A stretch of DNA of 64,000 nt from Acetobacterium bakii (GTDB taxonomy: Bacteria; Bacillota; Clostridia; Eubacteriales; Eubacteriaceae): assembly GCF_001263355.1 (NCBI RefSeq), contig NZ_LGYO01000012.1:11668-75667 (forward strand). The letters run 5' to 3'. The notes beneath the pieces are model-generated. The model was not told where the DNA came from. It searched no databases and saw only the letters and a program-made list of their open reading frames with translations. How positions within the stretch are numbered: position 1 is the first letter of the stretch; the number at the start of each line of letters is the position of its first letter. Position numbers and translations under genes: made by a program. Positions 17,643 through 24,458 of this stretch are shown here, piece by piece.

Positions 17643-17694
17643 TTAAACACGGTTAATTTATCTTCAGTATAAAACTAAATTAATGAAATGTCAA
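17643..17694 (-). promoter_or_regulatory. Promoter and operator of methyltransferase gene
   Basis: On the minus strand TTGACA (17694-17689), 17 bp, TATACT (17671-17666). The motif TTAAACACGGTTA at 17643-17655 sits at about +4 to +16 of the expected transcript. The same motif occurs twice at the MFS promoter. Confidence 0.6.
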
Positions 17695-17825
17695 CGTTTA
17701 TCATAATAAATATTAAAATTTACGAAAAACATAATAATTTTATTTTATAAAGCCTATAAAAAGGCATTTTATAATGACAATAAGATTGACGATTATATAT
17801 TTTATTGTAAAAATGAAAATAAATA

Positions 17826-17892
17826 GTGACAGTTCAGCAAATGGGTGTTATGATTGGATAAAGTTAAACGCGGTTATTATTAAACGTGGTTA
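17826..17892 (+). promoter_or_regulatory. Promoter and double operator of MFS gene
   Basis: GTGACA (17826), 17 bp, TATGAT (17849). Two copies of the operator-like motif follow just after the expected start: TTAAACGCGGTTA at 17864 and TTAAACGTGGTTA at 17880, 16 nt apart. With the copy at 17643 the layout suggests one repressor for both directions, probably the TetR protein at 15512. The rest of the 17588-17965 gap is AT-rich. Confidence 0.6.
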
Positions 17893-17965
17893 TATTATCA
17901 GGAGAAAATTGAGAAGCTTTTCCGGAGAATAACCCAAAAATCATTACTTTAAAGGAGTCAAAGTT

Positions 17966-19165
17966 ATGAGTGAACAAAAGAATGGTAATCTATGGGTTAA
18001 AGTAGCATCCTTGTCAGTTGCGCTACTCATGTATACAACCAGTATGACAACCCCGGCATTGGCAGAAATTGCCAAAGCATTTCCAGCAGCGGCACCGGAA
18101 ACAATTAAACTGTTATCCACCATTCCTTCTTTGATGATGGTATTTTTTTCCTTAATTGCCGGTAAAATGACTCAATATATGAGTATTAAAAAGGTAATTA
18201 CCATTGCTATGATTCTTATCTTTGTTGGCGGTATTCCATCCGCATTTATTGGCGATTTGAATTTTATGATCTTTACCCGGGTAATTTTTGGCGCCGGTTA
18301 CGGCATGATCTTTCCGATGGCCTCTGCCATCATTGCAGCTTTATTTACTGGCCCGGAAGGTAATAAAATGATGGGAATTAAAAGTGCCGTTGGCGCTGCC
18401 GCGGGAATGGTATTCCAAATGATGGGCGGCTTATTGGCCGGTTATAACTGGAGATTTTCTTTCCTGGGATTTTTACTGGTTATTCCTATTGCTGCTATTA
18501 TTTGGTTTAAACTTCCAGATGCCGGTGTTGTAAAGCATGAAAAAGTTGAAACTCAAGGAATAAAAGAAAAGAAGTTAACAACACTGACCTTTGTTTTGGC
18601 TATTGCCTGTGCCTTGGTCAATATTGTTCAGTTTAGCTTCATGACCAATTTAGCCATGATTATGAATGCCGACAAAATTGGAAACGCAGCCCAATCGGCG
18701 ACGGTACTCACCGTTTTCACCGCCGGCGCCTTTGCGTTTGGTCTTTTATATGGAAACACCTCAAAGTATCTCAAACAATATAGTGCTTCATTCGGTGCAT
18801 TATTTGTGGGGCTATCCTTCATTATACTAATAGCTGCAAATAGTATGACAATGCTCATGGTTGGGGCAGCAATTTTTGGTATTGGTTTTGGAACCTTCAA
18901 TCCTGCCGTTACAATAGCAGTTGCAGGCAGTGCGGTTAAGCCAAAATACGCGGCTCTCGCCATTTCAGTCTATATTGCCGGAACAGGGCTGGGTCAATTC
19001 TTTTCACCCTATATTCTGAAATTCCTGCGCGGTGCACTAAACTTAACCTCAACTCGAGCAGATTGGCAAATTGCCGCAGTGGTCCTAATCACTGGGAGTA
19101 TTATTTCAATGATATTCGTTGCGCTTAACAGCAGAAAGAATGTTTTAGTCAAAGAAATACAATAA
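17966..19165 (+). CDS. Major facilitator superfamily transporter
   Basis: 399 residues with about 12 hydrophobic segments. The cytoplasmic loop 2-3 motif is weak; the first half holds RVIFGAGYGMIFPMASAI and the central loop is charged (EKVETQGIKEKK). A strong AAGGAG site precedes the ATG. Divergent to the URO-D-family gene with shared operator motifs, so it probably imports (or exports) the same compound. The substrate cannot be told from the sequence. Confidence 0.8.
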   Translation: MSEQKNGNLWVKVASLSVALLMYTTSMTTPALAEIAKAFPAAAPETIKLLSTIPSLMMVFFSLIAGKMTQYMSIKKVITIAMILIFVGGIPSAFIGDLNFMIFTRVIFGAGYGMIFPMASAIIAALFTGPEGNKMMGIKSAVGAAAGMVFQMMGGLLAGYNWRFSFLGFLLVIPIAAIIWFKLPDAGVVKHEKVETQGIKEKKLTTLTFVLAIACALVNIVQFSFMTNLAMIMNADKIGNAAQSATVLTVFTAGAFAFGLLYGNTSKYLKQYSASFGALFVGLSFIILIAANSMTMLMVGAAIFGIGFGTFNPAVTIAVAGSAVKPKYAALAISVYIAGTGLGQFFSPYILKFLRGALNLTSTRADWQIAAVVLITGSIISMIFVALNSRKNVLVKEIQ

Positions 19166-19200
19166 ATCCTTTTGTAAATAATTTGAGTAAAATAAAAAAA

Positions 19201-19239
19201 ACAGGAGCAACGACAAATTTGTAATTGCTCTTGTTTTTT
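19201..19239 (+). terminator. Intrinsic terminator after MFS gene
   Basis: ACAGGAGCAA pairs with TTGCTCTTGT (one G-U), followed by a T-run and preceded by an A-run. Confidence 0.8.
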
Positions 19240-19255
19240 ATGTGTTTATAAATGT

Positions 19256-19288
19256 AGAGGCGGGTAGTACCCGCCCGCAACGTTATGG
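19256..19288. repeat. Short GC palindrome, copy C
   Basis: GGCGGGTAGTACCCGCC followed by CGCAACGTTATGG. Member of the five-copy family; it marks the border between the MFS gene and the eut leader. Confidence 0.65.
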
Positions 19289-19322
19289 AAAAATAAATAG
19301 TTTATTAATAAAATAATACAGG

Positions 19323-19351
19323 TTGACATTATTAAATTAGTTTGAGATAAT
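19323..19351 (+). promoter_or_regulatory. Promoter of eut leader 1
   Basis: TTGACA, 17 bp, GATAAT. About 15 nt downstream of the expected start the first ANTAR element begins. Confidence 0.75.
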
Positions 19352-19370
19352 GAATTTACAATTTAATAGT

Positions 19371-19456
19371 ACAAATGCAACGGAGTATTTGTATAAAAGC
19401 AACGGAGCTTCCATGTGATTATCCAGTAAAAAGGGTAATGACATGGAAGTTTTTTG
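19371..19456 (+). promoter_or_regulatory. ANTAR antitermination element 1 (EutV target) with terminator
   Basis: P1: ACAAATGC / GTATTTGT around the six-base loop AACGGA. P2: AAGC / GCTT around AACGGA. Both loops have the A1 and G4 that EutV-type ANTAR domains recognise. The 3' strand of P2 is also the start of a terminator (CTTCCATGT with ACATGGAAG, inner ATTATCC with GGGTAAT, then TTTTTT), so P2 and the terminator exclude each other. EutV bound to P1-P2 should allow read-through. Confidence 0.85.
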
Positions 19457-19503
19457 TTTTTTATTGTAAAGGTTACAAAATATGGATTCAAAAGGAGACT
19501 GAA

Positions 19504-19659
19504 ATGAGTAGTTTATTGAAAAACAAGGATATAAAAATATCTTTTGATGTACCTGATGGTTATTTTATGGCGATTGATTTCGAACAAGACATTTTTGATT
19601 GCGAAAAATGTGATTATAAATATTCCGAAGAAATCTATGAAGAATTAAAAATAGCCTAA
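19504..19659 (+). CDS. Small protein of 51 residues, unknown
   Basis: A short acidic protein starting MSSLLKNKDIKISF, with a CEKC pair near residue 37. AAAGGAG stands 8 nt before the ATG, which is better than the upstream in-frame codon at 19375 that would lie inside the ANTAR element. It is the only gene between ANTAR elements 1 and 2, so it should be made under ethanolamine control. I recognise no family. It could be a real small eut accessory protein or a leader peptide. Confidence 0.45.
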   Translation: MSSLLKNKDIKISFDVPDGYFMAIDFEQDIFDCEKCDYKYSEEIYEELKIA

Positions 19660-19772
19660 ATGATCTTGTATTTTCCATAGCAACGCAGCTTCGGTTTTTT
19701 ATTGAAGTGTTAATAGCACAGGTTAATGTGATGTGGAAAAATAAATATCGTTTATTAATAAAATAATACAGG

Positions 19773-19801
19773 TTGACATTATTAAACTAATTTGAGATAA
19801 T
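19773..19801 (+). promoter_or_regulatory. Promoter of eut leader 2
   Basis: TTGACA, 17 bp, GATAAT; a duplicate of the promoter at 19323, 450 bp downstream. Confidence 0.75.
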
Positions 19802-19820
19802 GAGCCCACAATTTAATAAT

Positions 19821-19906
19821 ACAAATGCAACGGAGTATTTGTATAAAAGCGACGAAGCTTCCATGTGATTATCCAGTAAAAGGGGTAATGACATGGAAGT
19901 TTTTTG
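19821..19906 (+). promoter_or_regulatory. ANTAR antitermination element 2 with terminator
   Basis: P1 is identical to element 1 (loop AACGGA at 19829). P2 is AAGC / GCTT with loop GACGAA at 19851, so position 1 is G here. The terminator CTTCCATGT / ACATGGAAG plus seven T overlaps P2. It controls entry into the operon beginning with the BMC gene at 20056. The 19907-20055 stretch has no recognisable gene. Confidence 0.83.
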
Positions 19907-20055
19907 TTTTTTTATTGTAAAGGGTTGCAAGATAGAGGGCAAATGAAACATAAAACACACGATTAAAAGTTACGATAAGATTTTGAATAAAATACCAGGA
20001 ATAATTCTTGTGGATAAGGATGGCATTGTAATGAATTGTGTAAAGGTCAAAAAAT

Positions 20056-20370
20056 GTGAAAAATATGGACATTGAAATAATTAAATCGCCCTCTGAAGGG
20101 GTTATAAAAATGCTGAAAAGTCGCTTGTTTTCAAAAGATTTCCTGGAGAATGATGAATTTGATACCGTTGGATTGGTACAGGGAAAACTCGTGGAAATGT
20201 TTGTGGCAACTGATATTGCTGAAAAAACAGCAGCGGTAGAAGTTTTTGAGGTCAAAGGTATATGTCCTCAGCATTTTACTATGATTGCTGTACTGGGTGA
20301 TGTTGCATCAGTAAATGAAGCCTTGAATAATATAGTTAAAGAGTTCAAAGAGAGAGTGAGTATTAAATGA
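20056..20370 (+). CDS. Divergent microcompartment shell protein (BMC-H) with Cys-Pro pore loop
   Basis: 104 residues. After an N-terminal extension of about 35 residues (IEIIKSPSEGVIKML) comes a BMC-type domain: DTVGLVQGKLVEMFVATDIAEK-like first helix region and the hallmark GDVASVNEAL near the end. The segment GICPQHFT puts Cys70-Pro where PduT has its Cys38-Pro (TATCPGKY), that is in the pore loop. Hexamers with a pore cysteine can hold an Fe-S cluster, as described for GrpU-type shell proteins; this role is inferred. The start is GTG with AAAGG 9 nt upstream. It overlaps eutN by 4 nt. It is not one of the standard Eut shell proteins. Confidence 0.7.
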   Translation: MKNMDIEIIKSPSEGVIKMLKSRLFSKDFLENDEFDTVGLVQGKLVEMFVATDIAEKTAAVEVFEVKGICPQHFTMIAVLGDVASVNEALNNIVKEFKERVSIK

Positions 20371-20654
20371 AGATTGGACGGGTTGTAGACAGTATCTGGT
20401 GCACAAGAAAAGAAGATGCGCTAAGAGGATTAAAATTCCTGAGAGTAAAACTATTGAATCGTGAAAAAGAATCTGAAAATGGTGAGATTGTCGTTGCTAC
20501 GGATTTAATCGGAGCTGGAATCGGCGAACTGGTATTAATTACGAATGGAAGTGCGGCAAGAAGGTCAGAAGGATTAGAAAAAGCACCGGTTGACTGCATT
20601 ATCATCGGTATTATCGATGAAAAAAGCGAAAGCGAAGGTGATATGTATGAATAG
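20367..20654 (+). CDS. eutN: EutN/CcmL pentameric vertex protein
   Basis: 95-residue shell vertex (BMC-P) protein. MKIGRVVDSIWCTRK at the start, VVATDLIGAGIGELVLITNGSAARRSE in the middle and PVDCIIIGIID near the end are typical of EutN/CcmL/PduN. Pentamers cap the twelve corners of the compartment. The gene overlaps the preceding BMC gene by 4 nt and the PduS-like gene by 8 nt, indicating tight coupling. Confidence 0.9.
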   Translation: MKIGRVVDSIWCTRKEDALRGLKFLRVKLLNREKESENGEIVVATDLIGAGIGELVLITNGSAARRSEGLEKAPVDCIIIGIIDEKSESEGDMYE

Positions 20655-21984
20655 TGAATATGTTAATCGGATCACGGAAGCAGGTGTAGTCGGCGCCGGA
20701 GGTGCGGGTTTTCCAACACATGTGAAACTGGCCGCGAAAGCCGAATATATAATTGTAAATGCAGCAGAGTGCGAACCCTTAATCCGGGTCGACCAGGAAT
20801 TATTGCTTCACTACAGCAACGATATTTTGGAAGGATTAACCGGCATCATCCAGGAAACCGGGGCTAAAAAGGGTTATATTGCCATTAAAGCGAAACATAC
20901 AGAAGCAATCGATTGTTTAAAAGAACAATTGAAGCACTATGAGAGTATTGAGCTTTTCCTGCTTGAAGATTTTTATCCGGCCGGTGATGAACAAATAACG
21001 GTATATGAGGTTTTGAAAAGAGTGGTACCAAAAGGTGGAATCCCGCTAAATGTTGGCTGCATCGTATGTAATGTGGAAACGGTTTTAAATGTTAATAATG
21101 CTGCCAGAGGAAAAATGGTTACAACCACCTATGTAACGATTACTGGGGATGTAAAAACCCCCGCAACATTTTGCCTGCCAATCGGAATGAGTTATAAAGA
21201 AGCCCTGGAGTTATGCGGCGTAGAAACGTGGGATGGAAAAGTTGGAATTGACGGCGGTCCGATGATGGGAAAGGTCATTGCAGATTTTGAAATGCCAATT
21301 ACGAAAACGACCAAGGCAATTATCCTTTTAGATCAGGATTCGGCACTAATTCAAAAGAAAACCAAAGGGATCGAACAGGTATTAAAACAATCAAGAATCG
21401 CCTGCATACAATGTCAAAAGTGTACCGATCTATGTCCCCGGGATTTGCTTGGTCATAATGTCAAACCCCATTTAGTTATGCGCATTGCAAACTATGGCTT
21501 ATCCGATTTTGGGGGCATGAAAACAGCATTGAGTTGTTCCGAGTGTGGAGCCTGTGAATTATATGCCTGTCCAAACGGATTGTCGCCAAGAAAAGTCAAT
21601 GCCATGATTAAACAGCAGCTTAGCGAGGCAGGGATAAAGATTGATAAAGAAGAGGAACAAAAATCCCCATCGGATATGATAGCTTATCGGAAAATACCGG
21701 TTAAACGGCTGATCGAAAGACTGGGGTTAAAAAAATACGATGTGAGTGCACCATTGAAAAGTTTTGAGTGCAATGTGAAAAAAGTCGTGATCCCGCTTAA
21801 ACAGCATATCGGAGCATTGGCCAGGCCAGTGGTGGAAAAAGGGATGATGGTCAGTGAAGGGACACTCATCGGCGAAATAGCAAATGGGAAACTGGGTGCG
21901 TGTATTCATGCCAGTATTTCAGGAATAATTACAGCGGTTGCCAATGAATCCATCACAATTGAAACACGAGAGGATAGGATATGA
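20647..21984 (+). CDS. pduS: PduS/RnfC-like flavin and Fe-S oxidoreductase of microcompartments
   Basis: RnfC-type protein of 445 residues. The N-terminus VVGAGGAGFPTHVKL is the glycine-rich FMN-binding segment (as in NuoF/RnfC), followed by AAECEPLIRVDQELL. The middle holds two ferredoxin-like motifs, CIQCQKCTDLCP and CSECGACELYACP, for two [4Fe-4S] clusters. The C-terminus is a lipoyl-like sandwich-hybrid domain. PduS reduces corrinoids for the adenosyltransferase and has been proposed to pass electrons to PduT. The frame is open from 20590, but 20647 has GAAGG upstream and fits family length. It overlaps the PduT-like gene by 4 nt. Confidence 0.9.
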   Translation: MNSEYVNRITEAGVVGAGGAGFPTHVKLAAKAEYIIVNAAECEPLIRVDQELLLHYSNDILEGLTGIIQETGAKKGYIAIKAKHTEAIDCLKEQLKHYESIELFLLEDFYPAGDEQITVYEVLKRVVPKGGIPLNVGCIVCNVETVLNVNNAARGKMVTTTYVTITGDVKTPATFCLPIGMSYKEALELCGVETWDGKVGIDGGPMMGKVIADFEMPITKTTKAIILLDQDSALIQKKTKGIEQVLKQSRIACIQCQKCTDLCPRDLLGHNVKPHLVMRIANYGLSDFGGMKTALSCSECGACELYACPNGLSPRKVNAMIKQQLSEAGIKIDKEEEQKSPSDMIAYRKIPVKRLIERLGLKKYDVSAPLKSFECNVKKVVIPLKQHIGALARPVVEKGMMVSEGTLIGEIANGKLGACIHASISGIITAVANESITIETREDRI

Positions 21985-22529
21985 TAAATGCAATTGGTTT
22001 TATAGAACTTAACAGTATCGCAAAAGGCATTGAAGTAGCAGATCATATGCTGAAAGTCGCCAATGTACAGCTGATGTTTTCAACAGCAACTTGTCCAGGG
22101 AAATATATTACCTTAATATATGGCGACGTCGGCTCTGTGGAAAATTCAATAAAAGCGGCAAAGCTTTTGGGCGGGGAATTCATTATTGATGATTTGATGA
22201 TTCCAAATGTCGATGAGCAAATTTTTCCGGCTATTACCGGCTCCAGTAATGTGGAGAAAATAGGCGCGATTGGTGTTATCGAAAGTCTGGCCATGGCATC
22301 ACTGATTGTGGCCGCAGATACCTGTGTGAAAGCATCCGGCGTGCAGCTGGTTGAATTGAGGCTGGGTTCCGGCATCGGCGGTAAATCCTATTTGGTCATG
22401 ACCGGAGATGTTTCAGAGGTCGATGCATCCATGGAAGCCGGGGTTGCCGTTATCAAAGAAAGTGGGAATATTGTCTATTACACAGTTATTCCATCGCCGC
22501 ATAAGGACTTTAAAAGTACTTTATTATAA
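21981..22529 (+). CDS. pduT: PduT-like trimeric shell protein (BMC-T) with Fe-S pore cysteine
   Basis: 182 residues with two tandem BMC domains: first AIGFIELNSIAKGIEVADHML to about 85, second IGAIGVIESLAMASLIVAAD onward. Cys38 lies in TATCPGKYI, exactly the residue that in PduT of the propanediol compartment binds one [4Fe-4S] cluster at the trimer axis. Its gene follows directly on the PduS-like gene, as in pdu loci. Its presence in an ethanolamine locus suggests an electron path across the shell. Confidence 0.9.
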   Translation: MINAIGFIELNSIAKGIEVADHMLKVANVQLMFSTATCPGKYITLIYGDVGSVENSIKAAKLLGGEFIIDDLMIPNVDEQIFPAITGSSNVEKIGAIGVIESLAMASLIVAADTCVKASGVQLVELRLGSGIGGKSYLVMTGDVSEVDASMEAGVAVIKESGNIVYYTVIPSPHKDFKSTLL

Positions 22530-22585
22530 AGCGAATACTAAAAAGAAAGTTAATCTAATATTTTCACAGTAGAAAGGACATAAAA

Positions 22586-23092
22586 ATGAATAATATTGAA
22601 CAGATAGTGAAGAATCAAGTTTTGGATTTAAATATTTCTGAAGAGCTAATAGCCCAGATTGTAAATGAAGTAATGGCGGCACTGATAACGGATGACAAAC
22701 AATTAAAAAAAGTCGCTGAGCCTGACCGGATCAGACTCATCCGGGGAAACAGTGTGATTTTTGAGAATTTCGATACAGGAAATCCGGATGATAAGGTTAC
22801 TTTTAAAGAAATACTTTCCATTGAGGAATGTCCAAATATGGCAACCGGTTTTTTGAAAATTGAAAAGTCCTCATTTGACTGGTATTTAGGTTACGACGAG
22901 TTGGATTACATCGTAGACGGAACATTGGAGATAACCTATGACGGGAAAAAATTTACCGGTCATGCCGGCGATGTTATCTTTATTCCAAAGGAAACCGCCG
23001 TTACATTCAGTTCACCGAATCACTGTAAATTTTTCTTTGCGGCATATCCGGCCAATTGGCAGGATTTATGCGAAGATAAGAAATCAAATTAA
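22586..23092 (+). CDS. eutQ: EutQ-like cupin protein
   Basis: 168 residues. The C-terminal 100 residues form a cupin barrel with the EutQ pattern (WYLGYDELDYIVDGTLEI, GHAGDVIFIPKE). The Salmonella EutQ has been reported to act as an acetate kinase, so it could make ATP and acetate from acetyl phosphate here. The N-terminus (IEQIVKNQVLDL..ELIAQIVNEVMAAL) is an amphipathic helix resembling an encapsulation peptide. An AAAGGA site precedes the ATG. It lies 56 nt after the PduT-like gene. Confidence 0.82.
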   Translation: MNNIEQIVKNQVLDLNISEELIAQIVNEVMAALITDDKQLKKVAEPDRIRLIRGNSVIFENFDTGNPDDKVTFKEILSIEECPNMATGFLKIEKSSFDWYLGYDELDYIVDGTLEITYDGKKFTGHAGDVIFIPKETAVTFSSPNHCKFFFAAYPANWQDLCEDKKSN

Positions 23093-23112
23093 GAGGATTA
23101 ACAAAGGTTTTT

Positions 23113-23200
23113 GATGATAATTATTGTAGCTGGTCATGTACATCATGACGAATAGATGCAGCCGGAATACATGTGGTGCATCCGGGAACGATAATTCTCT
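23113..23200 (+). other. Structured leader before eutM1
   Basis: In the 165-nt gap before eutM1, GTCATG/CATGAC (loop TACAT) and GATGCA/TGCATC form two hairpins, and AATTAT near 23118 can pair with ATAATT near 23191, giving a small multibranched fold. There is no T-run. It might be an mRNA-processing or stability element. Low certainty. Confidence 0.3.
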
Positions 23201-23257
23201 TTAAAATAAGAGTCAGTCAATACGCTGAAAAAATAAGAAAATATGCAGGAGGAAAAA

Positions 23258-23542
23258 ATGAGTACAACAGACGCATTGGGAATGATTGAAACAAAAGGTT
23301 TAGTGGGAGCGATTGAAGCTGCCGACGCGATGGTTAAAGCGGCAAATGTAAGATTAATCGGAAAAGAGCAAATCGGCAGTGGCCTGGTAACAGTGATGGT
23401 CAGAGGTGATGTGGGCGCCGTGAAAGCCGCAACGGATGCAGGGGCAGCCGCTGCCTCAAGAGTCGGCATGCTGATATCGGTACATGTTATTGCAAGACCG
23501 CATGAAGATGTTGCGATGATGTTACTATCAGAAGCCAACTAA
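23258..23542 (+). CDS. eutM: EutM/PduA hexameric shell protein, copy 1
   Basis: 94-residue canonical BMC-H facet protein: [20 protein letters not shown], the pore segment [11 protein letters not shown], then [15 protein letters not shown] and [16 protein letters not shown] lies 7 nt before the ATG at 23258, so the in-frame ATG at 23243 is rejected as start. The copy at 33605 is nearly identical over the first 80 residues, differing mainly at the tail, which may tune facet or cargo contacts. Confidence 0.95.
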   Translation: MSTTDALGMIETKGLVGAIEAADAMVKAANVRLIGKEQIGSGLVTVMVRGDVGAVKAATDAGAAAASRVGMLISVHVIARPHEDVAMMLLSEAN

Positions 23543-23588
23543 AGAGAAACTAAAAATTAAGAAATGAATAGAAATTACGGTTAAAGTG

Positions 23589-23629
23589 TTGACAATATAA
23601 TAATTATTTAATATGATTATTATATTGTC
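23589..23629 (+). promoter_or_regulatory. Internal promoter with overlapping palindrome before eutS
   Basis: TTGACA (23589), 17 bp, TATGAT (23612). A perfect 12-bp inverted repeat, GACAATATAATA (23591-23602) and TATTATATTGTC (23618-23629), covers both promoter boxes and would suit a dimeric repressor. It drives eutS-eutP-eutV-eutW, so the regulators could be made before induction. Confidence 0.6.
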
Positions 23630-23660
23630 GGCGTTCTAACTAACTTAGGAGAGTTCGAGA

Positions 23661-24005
23661 ATGAATGAAGATGTCCAAAGAGTGATCCAGGAATACGTTC
23701 CGGGAAAACAGGTTACGTTAGCGCATATTATTGTAAATCCTGATAATAGCATCTATAAAAAATTAGGATTGGAAGAGAATCGCAATTCGATTGGAATCCT
23801 GACAATTACACCCAGTGAAGCAGCCATCATCGCAGCGGATGTTGCGGTAAAATCAGGGGATGTTTCCATCGGCTATGTGGATCGCTTTAACGGTTCCCTT
23901 GTGATTGAAGGGGACGTCGGTTCAGTGGAAGCATCCGTAGAAAGCGTTCTGCAGACCTTGTCTCAGTTACAGGGTATGTCAATCCCAAAGGTAACCCGAT
24001 CTTGA
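23661..24005 (+). CDS. eutS: EutS/PduU circularly permuted hexameric shell protein
   Basis: 114 residues. The order of secondary elements is that of EutS/PduU: an N-terminal segment [18 protein letters not shown] that forms a beta-barrel plug over the pore, then [25 protein letters not shown], and a C-terminal [18 protein letters not shown] precedes the ATG. First gene of the eutSPVW group; eutP follows after 10 nt. Confidence 0.92.
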   Translation: MNEDVQRVIQEYVPGKQVTLAHIIVNPDNSIYKKLGLEENRNSIGILTITPSEAAIIAADVAVKSGDVSIGYVDRFNGSLVIEGDVGSVEASVESVLQTLSQLQGMSIPKVTRS

Positions 24006-24015
24006 GGTTGACCCA

Positions 24016-24450
24016 ATGAAAAAAGTCATGTTTATCGGGCCATCAGGAAGCGGTAAGACAACCCTATATCAACGCTTGGGGTCTTATGATATCGCTTACG
24101 ACAAAACCCAGGTTATCGAATTTCATAATAATATCATCGATACACCCGGAGAATATCTGGAAAATCGCGGGTACTATTCAGCGCTGCAGGTGACTTCGGT
24201 GGAAGCGGATGTGGTGGCACTGGTAATGGACTGTAAAAGCAGGTCTAATGTGTTTCCCCCGGGTTTTGCAAGAATGTTTATTAAACCAATCATTGGCATC
24301 GTCACTAAAATTGATCTAATACTGGATGAAAAGGATTACAGTTATGCAGAAGATTCGTTAAGGTTATCAGGGGTCAATGAAATATTTAAAATTTCATCAT
24401 TGAAAAATAAAAAGATTGCAGAGTTAAGAAAATTTCTTGAGTGGAGTTGA
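24016..24450 (+). CDS. eutP: EutP/PduV-like small GTPase-fold protein
   Basis: 144 residues with a P-loop GPSGSGKTTL at the start, a G3-like DTPGEY and a G4-like TKIDLI, the pattern of EutP/PduV. EutP of Salmonella has been reported to have acetate kinase activity, while PduV has been linked to compartment positioning; either might apply. It lies between eutS and eutV, and its stop overlaps the region of the eutV ribosome site. Confidence 0.85.
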   Translation: MKKVMFIGPSGSGKTTLYQRLGSYDIAYDKTQVIEFHNNIIDTPGEYLENRGYYSALQVTSVEADVVALVMDCKSRSNVFPPGFARMFIKPIIGIVTKIDLILDEKDYSYAEDSLRLSGVNEIFKISSLKNKKIAELRKFLEWS

Positions 24451-24458
24451 GGCTAGTT

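Noticed and set aside
19285-20055. Cobalamin riboswitch (EutX-like) in the eut leader
   Set aside because: I looked for the B12-box type sequence GCCACTG and a long multibranched fold; neither is present in the intergenic regions.
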